Shown here in pieces: positions 8,796 to 16,556 of a stretch of 64,000 nucleotides of DNA. Numbering within the stretch: position 1 is the stretch's first letter; each line of letters begins with the position of its first letter. The notes below the pieces were generated by a model. That model did not search any database and had not been told where the DNA came from. It saw only the letters and a list, made by a program, of their open reading frames with translations. The stretch is from DATAGF01 sp963834875 (GTDB lineage: Bacteria; Actinomycetota; Thermoleophilia; Miltoncostaeales; Miltoncostaeaceae). The DNA lies in NCBI GenBank assembly GCA_963834875.1, contig CAWIDG010000013.1, positions 62,001 through 126,000 of the forward strand, read 5' to 3'. The position numbers and the translations under genes are program-made.

Positions 8796-10280
8796 TTAGA
8801 GCTCCGTTTCGAGTGGGTGTGAGCGCTCGGCAGCCGCGATCGTACCCGCGGCGACGAGCCGTCCGTCGCGGTAGAGCGCCGCGGTCTGGCCGGGGGCCAC
8901 TCCGTCGGCGGGGTCGTCGAGCTCCACGCGCAGGCCGTCTCCGGCCGGGCCCGCCCAGCCCCGCAGCGGCGTCCCGCGGTAGCGCACCCGCACCTCGAGC
9001 GTCCCGTCGCCGAGGTCGCCGAGGACGCGGGCGGGCGCGAGCGCGAGCCGGCGGGTCGCCAGCGCCTCCCGCGGCCCGACCACGACCGCGTTGCGCCGGG
9101 CGTCGGTCGCGAGCACGTAGAGCGGCTCCGGGGCCGCGACCCCGATCCCCCGGCGCTGGCCGACCGTGTAGCGCCAGTGGCCGGCGTGCGTCCCGAGGCG
9201 GCGGCCCGAGGGGTCCTCGACCGGGCCCGGCCGGGGCGCCATGCCGGCCGTGCGCTCCAGGAACGGCGCGTACCCGCCCTCGCCCACGAAGCAGACCTCC
9301 TGGCTCTCGACGGCCTCCGCGGCCGGCAGGCAGGCCTCCCGCCCCATCTGCCGCACGCGCGCCTTGGTCAACCCCCCGAGCGGGAAGACGATCCGCTCCC
9401 GCAGCGGGTCGTCGAGCATGGCGAGCATATAGCTCTGGTCCTTGCCGGCGTCGGCGGCCCGCGCGACGACGGCGCGCCCGCCGGGGTCGCGCGCGATGCG
9501 GGCGTAGTGGCCGGTGGCGAGCGCGCGGGCGCCCAGCAGCGCCGCCGCCTGGGCGAGCACCCGGAAGCGGACCGTGCCGTTGCAGGTGACGCACGGGTTC
9601 GGGGTGCGGCCCGCCCGGTAGCCGGCGATGAAGTCCTCGACGACTCCGGCCCGGAAGGTCTCGGCCACGTCGAGGGTGAGGTGGGGGAGCCCGAGGGCGT
9701 GGGCGCTCGCCCGCGCGAGGCGCACGGTCTCGGGCGAGCAGCACGACCGCTCGGCGGCCGCCGCGGCCGGGTCGTGCCACAGCCGCATGGTGACGCCGAC
9801 GACGTCGAGCCCGGCATCGCGCAGCAGCATTGCCGCGACGGCGCTGTCGACCCCGCCGCTCATCGCCACCGCGACCCGCTCGGGCCGCAGGGGCAGCCCC
9901 GCCGCCCCGAGGCGCTTCGAGTGCCACCCCTCCAGGGCTCGGGCGACGGCGTCCTCGACGATCTCCGGCCCGTGGCGCCGAGCCGGCCCGAGCCCGCCCA
10001 GATCGGCGTCGAGACGCCCGGCGGACAGCCGCAGCGCGTCGTCGAGGGAGGCGCCGGTGAGGCGCGCGCAGGCGGCGCTCGCGGCGGCGGTGGCCGCCCC
10101 GCAGCCGAAGGCCTGGAAGCGGGCCTCGCGGACGCGGCCGCCGGCGACGCGCAGGCCGACCCGCACCAGGTCGCCGCACTCGGCGGTGCCGGACTGGCCG
10201 ACGGCGTCCGCCGCCCCGAGCGGCCCGGCGCCTGCCGGGGTCGCCAGATGGCGCATGGCCTCGGGCGGGTAGGGCGGCAC
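8796..10280 (-). CDS. mnmA: tRNA 2-thiouridylase MnmA fused to an IscU/NifU-like domain
   Basis: Predicted to thiolate U34 of tRNAs for Lys, Glu and Gln. Residues 1-120 are an IscU/NifU-like scaffold: Cys35 in AECGDL, Asp37, Cys60 in FGCGAA and His103 match scaffold ligands, but the Cys expected after His103 is Gly104. Residues about 134-494 are MnmA, with PP-loop MSGGVDS, NPCVTCN (Cys230 and Cys233) and ESQEVC (Cys330). The CxxC-plus-Cys pattern is the type thought to hold an Fe-S cluster. The start is GTG 10280, which keeps the scaffold N-terminus; TAGCCT at 10292-10287 lies six bases upstream, so the mRNA is probably leaderless. Confidence 0.93.
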   Translation of the reverse strand: MPPYPPEAMRHLATPAGAGPLGAADAVGQSGTAECGDLVRVGLRVAGGRVREARFQAFGCGAATAAASAACARLTGASLDDALRLSAGRLDADLGGLGPARRHGPEIVEDAVARALEGWHSKRLGAAGLPLRPERVAVAMSGGVDSAVAAMLLRDAGLDVVGVTMRLWHDPAAAAAERSCCSPETVRLARASAHALGLPHLTLDVAETFRAGVVEDFIAGYRAGRTPNPCVTCNGTVRFRVLAQAAALLGARALATGHYARIARDPGGRAVVARAADAGKDQSYMLAMLDDPLRERIVFPLGGLTKARVRQMGREACLPAAEAVESQEVCFVGEGGYAPFLERTAGMAPRPGPVEDPSGRRLGTHAGHWRYTVGQRRGIGVAAPEPLYVLATDARRNAVVVGPREALATRRLALAPARVLGDLGDGTLEVRVRYRGTPLRGWAGPAGDGLRVELDDPADGVAPGQTAALYRDGRLVAAGTIAAAERSHPLETEL

Positions 10281-10286
10281 CGCGGC

Positions 10287-10292
10287 AGGCTA
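10287..10292 (-). promoter_or_regulatory. -10 box of mnmA (leaderless)
   Basis: TAGCCT on the minus strand, six bases before the GTG start of mnmA, with no ribosome-binding sequence between. Transcription starting about seven bases after a -10 box would begin at or next to the start codon. Confidence 0.5.
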
Positions 10293-10301
10293 CCACGGGC
10301 T

Positions 10302-10323
10302 CCCCGCTCGCCTGAGCGGGGAA
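10302..10323 (-). terminator. Hairpin between the structured RNA and mnmA
   Basis: A perfect nine-base stem (TCCCCGCTC pairs with GAGCGGGGA) around a four-base loop, with no T-run on either strand. It lies just downstream of the 6S-like RNA on the minus strand and upstream of the mnmA promoter, so it may separate the two transcripts. A terminator role is inferred from position. Confidence 0.4.
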
Positions 10324-10344
10324 TGGAGCGCCCCGCCGTGCCGC

Positions 10345-10495
10345 TCCGGCTCGAGACTTGAACCTGCCTCAGCAGGTGGGAGGCGGGCGCTGCGCGGAGC
10401 ACCGCGACACCGACGCCGCATCCCTCGTCACGTGCGTTGGCTCAAGGAATGAGGCCGGTGGCGCACACGACAGGGCGCGTCGCAGTCTCGACCAT
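10345..10495 (-). ncRNA. ssrS: Structured RNA candidate, 6S RNA-like
   Basis: An otherwise empty intergenic stretch of about 320 bases. Its ends are complementary (10351-10358 with 10484-10491, eight pairs). Read on the minus strand it contains CCTTGAGCC in the 5' half and, in the 3' half, a small hairpin ACCTGC-TGAG-GCAGGT followed directly by TCAAG, resembling the two strands of the open bubble of 6S RNA (E. coli: CCTGAGCC, then a hairpin and TTCAAGG). 6S RNA mimics an open promoter and binds RNA polymerase holoenzyme. The closing stem is shorter and more lopsided than in E. coli, so the family and strand remain tentative. Confidence 0.45.
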
Positions 10496-10601
10496 CGATC
10501 TCCCCGTGTCCACCGGCGATTCGGATTGTCTTCGCATGTGATCCAGGACGGGCGCTCGGACGTAGTCACTGCTTGTCCCGGACCCGTTCGTGGAGGCCTC
10601 G

Positions 10602-10829
10602 GTGATCGTCCCCCCGCCCGCGCCCTCCTACACCCTGGCGCCCGACGTCGACCCGCTGTGCCCGCGCCAGCAGGCGGCGCTCGAGGCGTGCCTCTCCGCT
10701 CTGACCGGCCGGCTGGGCGGCGTCGTCGTGACCGCCGCCGCAGTGAGCGAGACGCATCTCGTCATCGAGCTCATGACGGCCGCCGGGACGCTGCTGATGA
10801 TGGAGCGGATCGCCCCGCCAGAGCGCTGA
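10602..10829 (+). CDS. Hypothetical protein, 75 aa
   Basis: Small protein with a Pro-rich start (MIVPPPAPSYTLAP), a Cys-containing helix (LCPRQQAALEACLSAL) and a hydrophobic end. GTG 10602 is chosen because GGAGG sits five bases upstream; an in-frame GTG at 10590 has none. It lies between the structured RNA and alaS. No family is recognised, and it could be spurious. Confidence 0.4.
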   Translation: MIVPPPAPSYTLAPDVDPLCPRQQAALEACLSALTGRLGGVVVTAAAVSETHLVIELMTAAGTLLMMERIAPPER

Positions 10830-10870
10830 CGGACCCCCCCGGGGAGGAAGGGCGCGCGAGGGGCCGTTGG

Positions 10871-10876
10871 TACACT
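10871..10876 (+). promoter_or_regulatory. -10 box of alaS
   Basis: TACACT ten bases before the alaS ATG with no ribosome site between, suggesting a leaderless or nearly leaderless transcript for the alaS-ruvX-mltG-aroE run. Confidence 0.4.
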
Positions 10877-10886
10877 CGGCGGCCGG

Positions 10887-13457
10887 ATGACGACGCGCGA
10901 GATACGCGAGGCGTTCCTCTCCTACTTCGAGCGCCAGGGCCACCTGCGGCTCCCGTCGGCGCCGCTGGTGCCCTACGAGGACGATCCCTCGGTGCTGCTG
11001 ACGATCGCCGGCATGCAGCCGCTGAAGTCGTACTTCCTCGGCGCGGGGGACCCGCCGGCGCGGCGCATGACGAGCTGCCAGAAGTGCTTCCGCACGAACG
11101 ACATCGACCAGGTCGGCCACACGGCCCGCCACCTGACCTTCTTCGAGATGCTCGGGAACTTCTCGATCGGCGACTACTTCAAGGCGGATGCGATCCGCTT
11201 CGGCTGGGAGCTGTCGACCGAGGTCTACGGGCTCGACCCGGAGCTCATCTGGATCACGGTCTTCGAGGGGACCGAGGGCGTCCCGGCGGACGAGGAGGCC
11301 GTCGAGCTCTGGGTCGAGACCGGCGTGCCGCGCGAGCGCATCCAGGCGTTCGGCGACCCCGAGAACTTCTGGAGCGCCGGCCCGACCGGCCCCTGCGGCC
11401 CGAACACCGAGCTCTTCCTGGACCGCGGCCCGGCCTTCGGGCCCGAGGGCGGTCCGGCCGTGGGCGGGGACCGCTACCTGGAGTACTGGAACCTGGTCTT
11501 CATGCAGTACGACCGGGGCGCCGACGGCTCGCTGACGCCGCTGCCGTCGAAGAACATCGACACGGGCGCCGGGCTGGAGCGCCTGGCGGCCATCCTCCAG
11601 GACGTCCCCTCCGTCTTCGACACCGACGCCTTCCGGCCGCTCCTCTCCTGGGCCGAGGGCGCCTCGGGGCGCCGCTACGGCGCCGACCCGCGGGCCGACC
11701 GCGCGCTGCGGGTGCTGGCCGACCACGGCCGGGCCATGACCTTCCTCGCCGCCGACGGCGTCCGGCCGTCGAACGAGGGGCGCGGCTACATCCTGCGGCG
11801 GATCGTCCGCCGGGCCGTCAGCGAGGCCACCCAGATCGGCCTCGAGCCCGAGGCCGTCGTCGCGCTGGCCGGGCCGGTGGTGGACGGCTGGGGCGACGCC
11901 TACCCCGAGCTGCGGCAGCGCACCGGCGAGGTGCGGGACGTCATCGGGGCCGAGGCCGAGCAGTTCGCCCGCACGCTGACCCAGGGGCGCCGGCTGCTGG
12001 GCGAGGTGATCGAGCGCTCGCGCGCGTCCGGGACGGTCAGCGGCGACGACGCCTTCCGCCTGCACGACACCTACGGCTACCCGCTCGACCTGACCGTCGA
12101 GGCCGCCCAGGACGCCGGCCTGAGGGTCGACGCCGAGTCGTTCGAGCGCCTCATGGACGACCAGCGCGAGCGGTCGCGGGCGGGGGCCGGCCCGGTGGAC
12201 GCCGCCGGCGACCTCGCCGAGCGCGCCGCGGCCGTGGGGAGGGAGGCGGCGCCGGCCGAGTTCGTGGGCTGGGAGGCGATGGAGGTGGACACCCGCGTCA
12301 CCGCCATGGAGGAGGTGGGGGACGGAACCGCCCTCCTGAAGCTGGAGCGCTCGCCCTTCTACCCGGAGGGCGGCGGCCAGGTGTCCGACTCGGGCGAGAT
12401 CGCCGGCTCGCTGGGCCGGGCGACCGTGGTGGGGGCCGTCCGGCTCGGGGACGACCAGGTGCTGCGCGTCCGGCTCGACGAGGGCCACCTTCCGGTGGGC
12501 GCCGAGGTCACGGCCCGCGTCAACCGCGGCCTGCGGCGCCAGACCCAGGCGAACCACACCGCGACCCACGTCCTCAACTGGGCCCTGCGCGAGACGCTCG
12601 GCTCCGGCGTGCGCCAGGCCGGCTCCTACGTCGGCCCGGACAAGCTGCGCTTCGACTTCACCCACAGCGGCCGCGTGCCGCCCGAGGCGCTCGAGCGCAT
12701 CGAGGCCATGGTCAACGAGCGCGTCGAGGAGGACCAGCCCGTGACCTGGGAGATCGTCGACCGCGACGCGGCCGCCGAGCAGGGCGCGATCGGCCTCTTC
12801 GAGGAGAAGTACGGCGAGCGCGTGCGGGTGCTGTCGACGGGCGACTTCTCCAAGGAGCTCTGCGGCGGGACCCACGTGGCCCGCACGAGCGAGATCGGCC
12901 CCTTCGTCATCACCGGCGAGGCCTCGACCGGCGCGGGCGCCCGGCGCGTCGAGGCCCTGACCGGCCCGGCCGCGGTGGGATGGCTCCGCGAGCGCGAGCG
13001 CCGCTTGCTGCAGGAGATCGCGGGCCGCGACGAGCGGATCCGCGCCCTCGAGGCCGAGCTGCGCCGCGCCAAGTCGGGCCGCGCCGACATCGGCGCCATC
13101 GCCTCCCGGGCCGAGGGGTCGAACGGGGTCTCGGCGGTTGCGGCGCAGGTCGAGGCGCTCGACATGGACGAGCTCCTCGCGATCTCCGACCGGGTCAAGC
13201 AGGCCCTCGGCGAGGGCGCCGCCGTCGTCTTGGGCGCGGCCTCGGAGGGCAAGGCGCTGCTCGTGGCCAACCTCGGCCCCGCGGCCGTGTCGTCGGGCCT
13301 GTCCGCCGGCTCGCTCATCCGCGACGTCGCCCCGATCGTCGGCGGCGGCGGCGGCGGCAAGGACGCGATGGCGCGCGCCGGCGGGAAGGACCCCTCCCGG
13401 CTCCCCGAGGCGCTCGAGCGCGCCCGGGAGCTCATGCTGGCGACCGGGGGAGAGTGA
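10887..13457 (+). CDS. alaS: Alanyl-tRNA synthetase
   Basis: 856-residue class IIc synthetase. It starts with the typical REIREAFLSYFERQGH, has motif 2 around RMTSCQKCFRTNDIDQVG, and the editing-domain zinc ligands HTATH and CGGTHV. The C-terminal DHHA1 domain ends in the Gly-rich IVGGGGGGKDAMARAGG. The ATG start is well supported. It heads a run of overlapping genes (ruvX, mltG, lipoprotein, aroE). Confidence 0.97.
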   Translation: MTTREIREAFLSYFERQGHLRLPSAPLVPYEDDPSVLLTIAGMQPLKSYFLGAGDPPARRMTSCQKCFRTNDIDQVGHTARHLTFFEMLGNFSIGDYFKADAIRFGWELSTEVYGLDPELIWITVFEGTEGVPADEEAVELWVETGVPRERIQAFGDPENFWSAGPTGPCGPNTELFLDRGPAFGPEGGPAVGGDRYLEYWNLVFMQYDRGADGSLTPLPSKNIDTGAGLERLAAILQDVPSVFDTDAFRPLLSWAEGASGRRYGADPRADRALRVLADHGRAMTFLAADGVRPSNEGRGYILRRIVRRAVSEATQIGLEPEAVVALAGPVVDGWGDAYPELRQRTGEVRDVIGAEAEQFARTLTQGRRLLGEVIERSRASGTVSGDDAFRLHDTYGYPLDLTVEAAQDAGLRVDAESFERLMDDQRERSRAGAGPVDAAGDLAERAAAVGREAAPAEFVGWEAMEVDTRVTAMEEVGDGTALLKLERSPFYPEGGGQVSDSGEIAGSLGRATVVGAVRLGDDQVLRVRLDEGHLPVGAEVTARVNRGLRRQTQANHTATHVLNWALRETLGSGVRQAGSYVGPDKLRFDFTHSGRVPPEALERIEAMVNERVEEDQPVTWEIVDRDAAAEQGAIGLFEEKYGERVRVLSTGDFSKELCGGTHVARTSEIGPFVITGEASTGAGARRVEALTGPAAVGWLRERERRLLQEIAGRDERIRALEAELRRAKSGRADIGAIASRAEGSNGVSAVAAQVEALDMDELLAISDRVKQALGEGAAVVLGAASEGKALLVANLGPAAVSSGLSAGSLIRDVAPIVGGGGGGKDAMARAGGKDPSRLPEALERARELMLATGGE

Positions 13458-13849
13458 AGGTCCTCGCGCTCGACCACGGGAGCGCGCGGACGGGGGTCGC
13501 GGTCAGCGACCCCACCGGGACCCTCGCCCGCCCGCTTCCCGCGATCGCGCGGGTTGACTCCCCCGCCGGGCGCCGCCGGCTGGATGCCGTGATCGCCGCC
13601 GAGGCACCCGAGCGCATCGTCGTGGGGGAGCCGCGCACCCTCGCCGGGGAGCGCGGGTCGCAGGCCCGCAGCGCCGGCGGGTTCGCGGCCCGCCTGCGGA
13701 CGCGGGTCGACGTGCCCGTGGAGCTCTGGGACGAGCGCCTGACGACCGCCGAGGCCCGCCGGCGCGCGCGCGAGGCCGGCTCGCGCGCCGACCTCGACAG
13801 CCTCGCGGCCTGCGTCCTGCTCGAGGCGTACCTGGCGACGGCCACGTGA
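13454..13849 (+). CDS. ruvX: Putative pre-16S rRNA nuclease / Holliday junction resolvase-like YqgF
   Basis: 131-residue RNase H-fold protein with the family start VLALDHGSARTGVAVSD, the middle block IVVGEPRTLAGERG, WDERLTTAEA, and a C-terminal Asp in RADLDSLAACVLLEAYL. YqgF trims the 16S rRNA 5' end in E. coli. GTG 13454 overlaps the alaS stop by four bases; its own stop overlaps the next gene in the same way. The alaS-yqgF-mltG-aroE order is common in bacteria. Confidence 0.92.
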   Translation: MKVLALDHGSARTGVAVSDPTGTLARPLPAIARVDSPAGRRRLDAVIAAEAPERIVVGEPRTLAGERGSQARSAGGFAARLRTRVDVPVELWDERLTTAEARRRAREAGSRADLDSLAACVLLEAYLATAT

Positions 13850-14744
13850 GCACCCGCTCGCCGCGGTCGCGGCGCCCCCCGCCCGCGACGCCCGGCCCGC
13901 CCGCGGCCGGGGCCCGCACGGCGGGGGCGGCCGCACGCTCCTGTGGCTCGGCCTCATCCTGGTCATGGTCGTCGCGGTGGGGTGGGTCCTGGCGCGGGGA
14001 TCCTTCGGAGACGATGCCCCCGCCCCCGCCGCGGAGGACGCCGCCCCGAGCTCCAAGCTCCTGATCCGCGAGGGCCTGCGGCGCGAGGAGGTCGCCGCGC
14101 TGCTCGAGGCGGAGACCGACCTGTCCGGGGAGCGCTACCTCGCCCTGACCGGCCCCGGCGCGCGCGGGCAGGCGCTCTCCGGCACCGGGCGGCCGACGTC
14201 GCTCGAGGGGTTCCTGTTCCCGGCCACGTACGAGCTGCCGGAGGACGCGACGGCGAGCGACCTGGTCAACCTCCAGCTCGAGGCCTACGAGGCGAACACC
14301 GCCGACGTCAATTACCGCTACGCCCGGTCGCGCAACCTGACCGAGTTCGACGTGCTGATCATCGCGTCGATGATCGAGCGCGAGGTGGCCGTCGCCCGGG
14401 AGCGCCCGCTGGTCGCCAGCGTGATCTACAACCGGCTCCGGCAGGGCATGCGGCTCGACATCGACGCGACCGTGCAGTACGCGGTCGGCGAGTGGAAGGA
14501 GGAGCTGACGAGCGCCGACCTGGCGGTCGACTCCCCCTACAACACGCGCCGCCACACCGGCCTGCCGCCGGGGCCGATCGCGAGCCCGGGGAAGGACAGC
14601 ATCCGCGCGGCCGCCCGCCCCGTGCGGACGCCCTACCTCTACTACGTCGCGCGCAACGACGGCACCGGGCGCCACTACTTCTCGAGCACGCCGGAGCAGT
14701 TCGCGATCGACGCGCAGCGCTCGCGCGAAAATGCCGAGGGCTGA
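13846..14744 (+). CDS. mltG: Endolytic transglycosylase MltG (frameshift near start)
   Basis: Cleaves nascent glycan strands at the membrane, setting peptidoglycan chain length. The clean frame 13965-14744 carries SLEGFLFPATYEL, the catalytic-Glu block IIASMIEREVAV, ASVIYNRLRQGMRLDID and the C-terminal YYVARNDGTGRHYFS. The expected GTGA-coupled start at 13846 is in a different frame; the upstream frame also encodes the first half of the membrane helix (LLWLGLILV), so an indel between 13850 and 13930 is likely. The protein is short, about 298 residues, lacking part of the N-terminal LysM-like region. Confidence 0.88.
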
Positions 14745-15202
14745 TGGGCCGCGCCGCCGCCCTCGGCGTCCTGGTGGCCGTCGCGGCCGGTGCCGCGATG
14801 GCGGCCTGCGGGGGCGGGGACGGCGACGCCGCCTCCACCGCCCGGACCGCGCCGGCGGGGGGCGAGGCGGCGGCCCTTGCGGCGGTCCACGAGTACGTCG
14901 ACGCCTTCGTCGGCGGCGACGGCGACAGCGCCTGCGAGCTGCTCACCGAGGAGTCGCGGCGGGAGTTCGTCGAGGCGGTGGAGGCCGCCGTCGGCACGAG
15001 CGACTGCGGCGAGGCGTTCACCGCCGCCGCGCGCCAGTTCCCCGCCGAGCTGCGGGAGGACTTCGGCGAGGCGCCGATCGAGATCATCGACATCGACGAG
15101 GACTCGGCCGAGGGCCGGGCCACCTTCGCCGGCAGGACCATCGGTCTGCAGATGCGCGTGGAGGACGGCGAGTGGAGGGTCGCGAACCTCCCGGGGCAGT
15201 GA
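14744..15202 (+). CDS. Secreted lipoprotein, DUF4878/NTF2-like
   Basis: 152 residues with a lipoprotein signal (hydrophobic helix then AMAACGGG, Cys about 21), a low-complexity linker, then a fold resembling SnoaL/DUF4878 (AVHEYVDAFVGGDGDSACEL, ending in VEDGEWRVANL). Such proteins are exported and anchored by a lipid; their ligand is unknown. ATG 14744 overlaps the mltG stop (CTGATG). The stop overlaps the aroE GTG. Confidence 0.75.
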   Translation: MGRAAALGVLVAVAAGAAMAACGGGDGDAASTARTAPAGGEAAALAAVHEYVDAFVGGDGDSACELLTEESRREFVEAVEAAVGTSDCGEAFTAAARQFPAELREDFGEAPIEIIDIDEDSAEGRATFAGRTIGLQMRVEDGEWRVANLPGQ

Positions 15203-16014
15203 CCGACGCCTCCACCCGGGTGGCCGGCATCATCGGCTGGCCCGTCGAGCACTCCCTGTCGCCGGCGATGCACAACGCGGCCTTCGCGGCGCTGGGGCTG
15301 AACTGGACCTACGTGGCCTTTCCGGTGCACCCGGACCGGGCGGAGCGGGCGATCGCCGGGCTGGCCGCGGCGGGGTGCGCGGGCCTCAACGCCACGATCC
15401 CCCACAAGGTCGCCGCGCTGCGGGCCGCCTCGTCGGCCTCGGAGGCGGCCGTCGCGATCGGCGCGGCCAACACGCTCGTCCCGGACGGCGACGGGGGCTT
15501 CCGTGCCGACAACACCGACGCCGCCGGCTTCCTGCGCGCCCTCGACGAGCGGGCGCCGCTCGACCTGTCCGGCGCCGATGCCCTGGTCATCGGCGCCGGC
15601 GGGGCGGCCCGCGCGGTCGTCTTCGCCCTGCGCTCGCGCGGCGCGCGCGTGCGCGTCGCCAACCGCACCCCGGGCCGCGCCGCCGAGCTGGGCGACCCGG
15701 TGCCCTTCGCCGGCGAGGCGCTCGACATCGCCGCGGGGCAGGCCGCCCTCGTCGTCAACGCCACCAGCCTCGGCCTCGAGGGCGGCGGCGTCCCGCCGGA
15801 GCTGCCCCTCGCCGCGCTCGGCCCCGCCCAGGTGGTGGCCGACGTCGTCTACCGCCCGGGCGGGACGCCCTGGCTGGCCGCCGCCGCCGCGCGCGGGGCG
15901 CGCACCGTGGACGGCCTCGGGATGCTCCTTCACCAGGGCGCGGCGGCCTTCGCCCAGTGGACCGGCCGCGAGCCGCCGCTGGCGGCGATGCGTGCCGCGC
16001 TGCCCGGCGGGTAG
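15199..16014 (+). CDS. aroE: Shikimate dehydrogenase
   Basis: Reduces 3-dehydroshikimate to shikimate with NADPH. 271 residues: substrate-binding motif HSLSPAMHN, catalytic Lys in NATIPHK, the Asp of NTDAAGF, the nucleotide loop GAGGAARAV, NRT for NADPH preference, and the C-terminal LGMLLHQGAAAFAQWTG. GTG 15199 overlaps the lipoprotein stop. The remaining aro genes lie 23 kb downstream. Confidence 0.95.
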   Translation: MTDASTRVAGIIGWPVEHSLSPAMHNAAFAALGLNWTYVAFPVHPDRAERAIAGLAAAGCAGLNATIPHKVAALRAASSASEAAVAIGAANTLVPDGDGGFRADNTDAAGFLRALDERAPLDLSGADALVIGAGGAARAVVFALRSRGARVRVANRTPGRAAELGDPVPFAGEALDIAAGQAALVVNATSLGLEGGGVPPELPLAALGPAQVVADVVYRPGGTPWLAAAAARGARTVDGLGMLLHQGAAAFAQWTGREPPLAAMRAALPGG

Positions 16015-16045
16015 GCTGCGCTCATCTCGAGAGGGGAGGACGGCG

Positions 16046-16186
16046 ATGGCGGTCTGCGCGCACACGATCTGCACCTGCGAGGCGGAGGCGGGGAGCGAGT
16101 TCTGCTCCGAGTGGTGCGCCGGGCACCCGGCCGAGGCCGAGTGTCACTGCCACCACGACGGCTGCGAGGCCCCTCACAGCCACTGA
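16046..16186 (+). CDS. Metallothionein-like protein, 46 aa
   Basis: Tiny Cys/His-rich protein: nine Cys in 46 residues arranged CAHTICTC ... FCSEWC ... CHCHHDGC, ending APHSH. This matches the prokaryotic metallothionein pattern (SmtA/BmtA-like), which stores or buffers Zn or other soft metals. A strong ribosome site (GGGGAGGA) precedes ATG 16046, and TAGGCT at 16012-16017 may be its own -10 box. No metal-sensing repressor gene is adjacent. Confidence 0.8.
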   Translation: MAVCAHTICTCEAEAGSEFCSEWCAGHPAEAECHCHHDGCEAPHSH

Positions 16187-16207
16187 GCCGACGGGGAGGA
16201 GGCCGAC

Positions 16208-16410
16208 ATGGGCCGCAGCGGCGGGTCCGAGGAGGGGCGCCGGGGCGGGAGGAGTCCCAGGAGGAGCGCATCGAGCGCGAGCGGCAGGAGGCGGGTGACG
16301 AGGAGCGCGACTCCGCCGACGGCCCGGGGTACACCGCCCGACCGACCGACGCGGAGCCCGAGGAGCGGCAGCGCCGCCGCGACGGAGGACGGGCCGGCGG
16401 CGACGGCTGA
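16208..16410 (+). CDS. Small highly charged protein, probably frameshifted
   Basis: ATG 16208 (MGRSGGSEEGR) follows GGGGAGGAGG. A charged helix (EESQEERIERERQEAGDEER) lies in another frame and ends at TGA 16410, so an indel near 16240 is needed. The composite of about 67 residues would be a disordered, acidic and basic mini-protein of unknown role. Weak call. Confidence 0.35.
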
Positions 16411-16556
16411 GCCGCGCGGCCGGCCCGCGGTGGCCAGGCGGCGGAGGCTCTGAGCGCGGGCTTCCGGCGACCGCGCCGGCCCTGGTACGGTCGCCCGGCG
16501 TTCGCAGGTGATCGTCACCGGGCCGCAGGAGAGGCGGCCCCCGGCTCGGGGTGGGC

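Noticed and set aside
10281..10886. T-box riboswitch or tRNA gene before alaS
   Set aside because: No T-loop GGTTCGA-type sequence, no CCA end and no T-box bulge motif were found; the fold fits a free RNA better.
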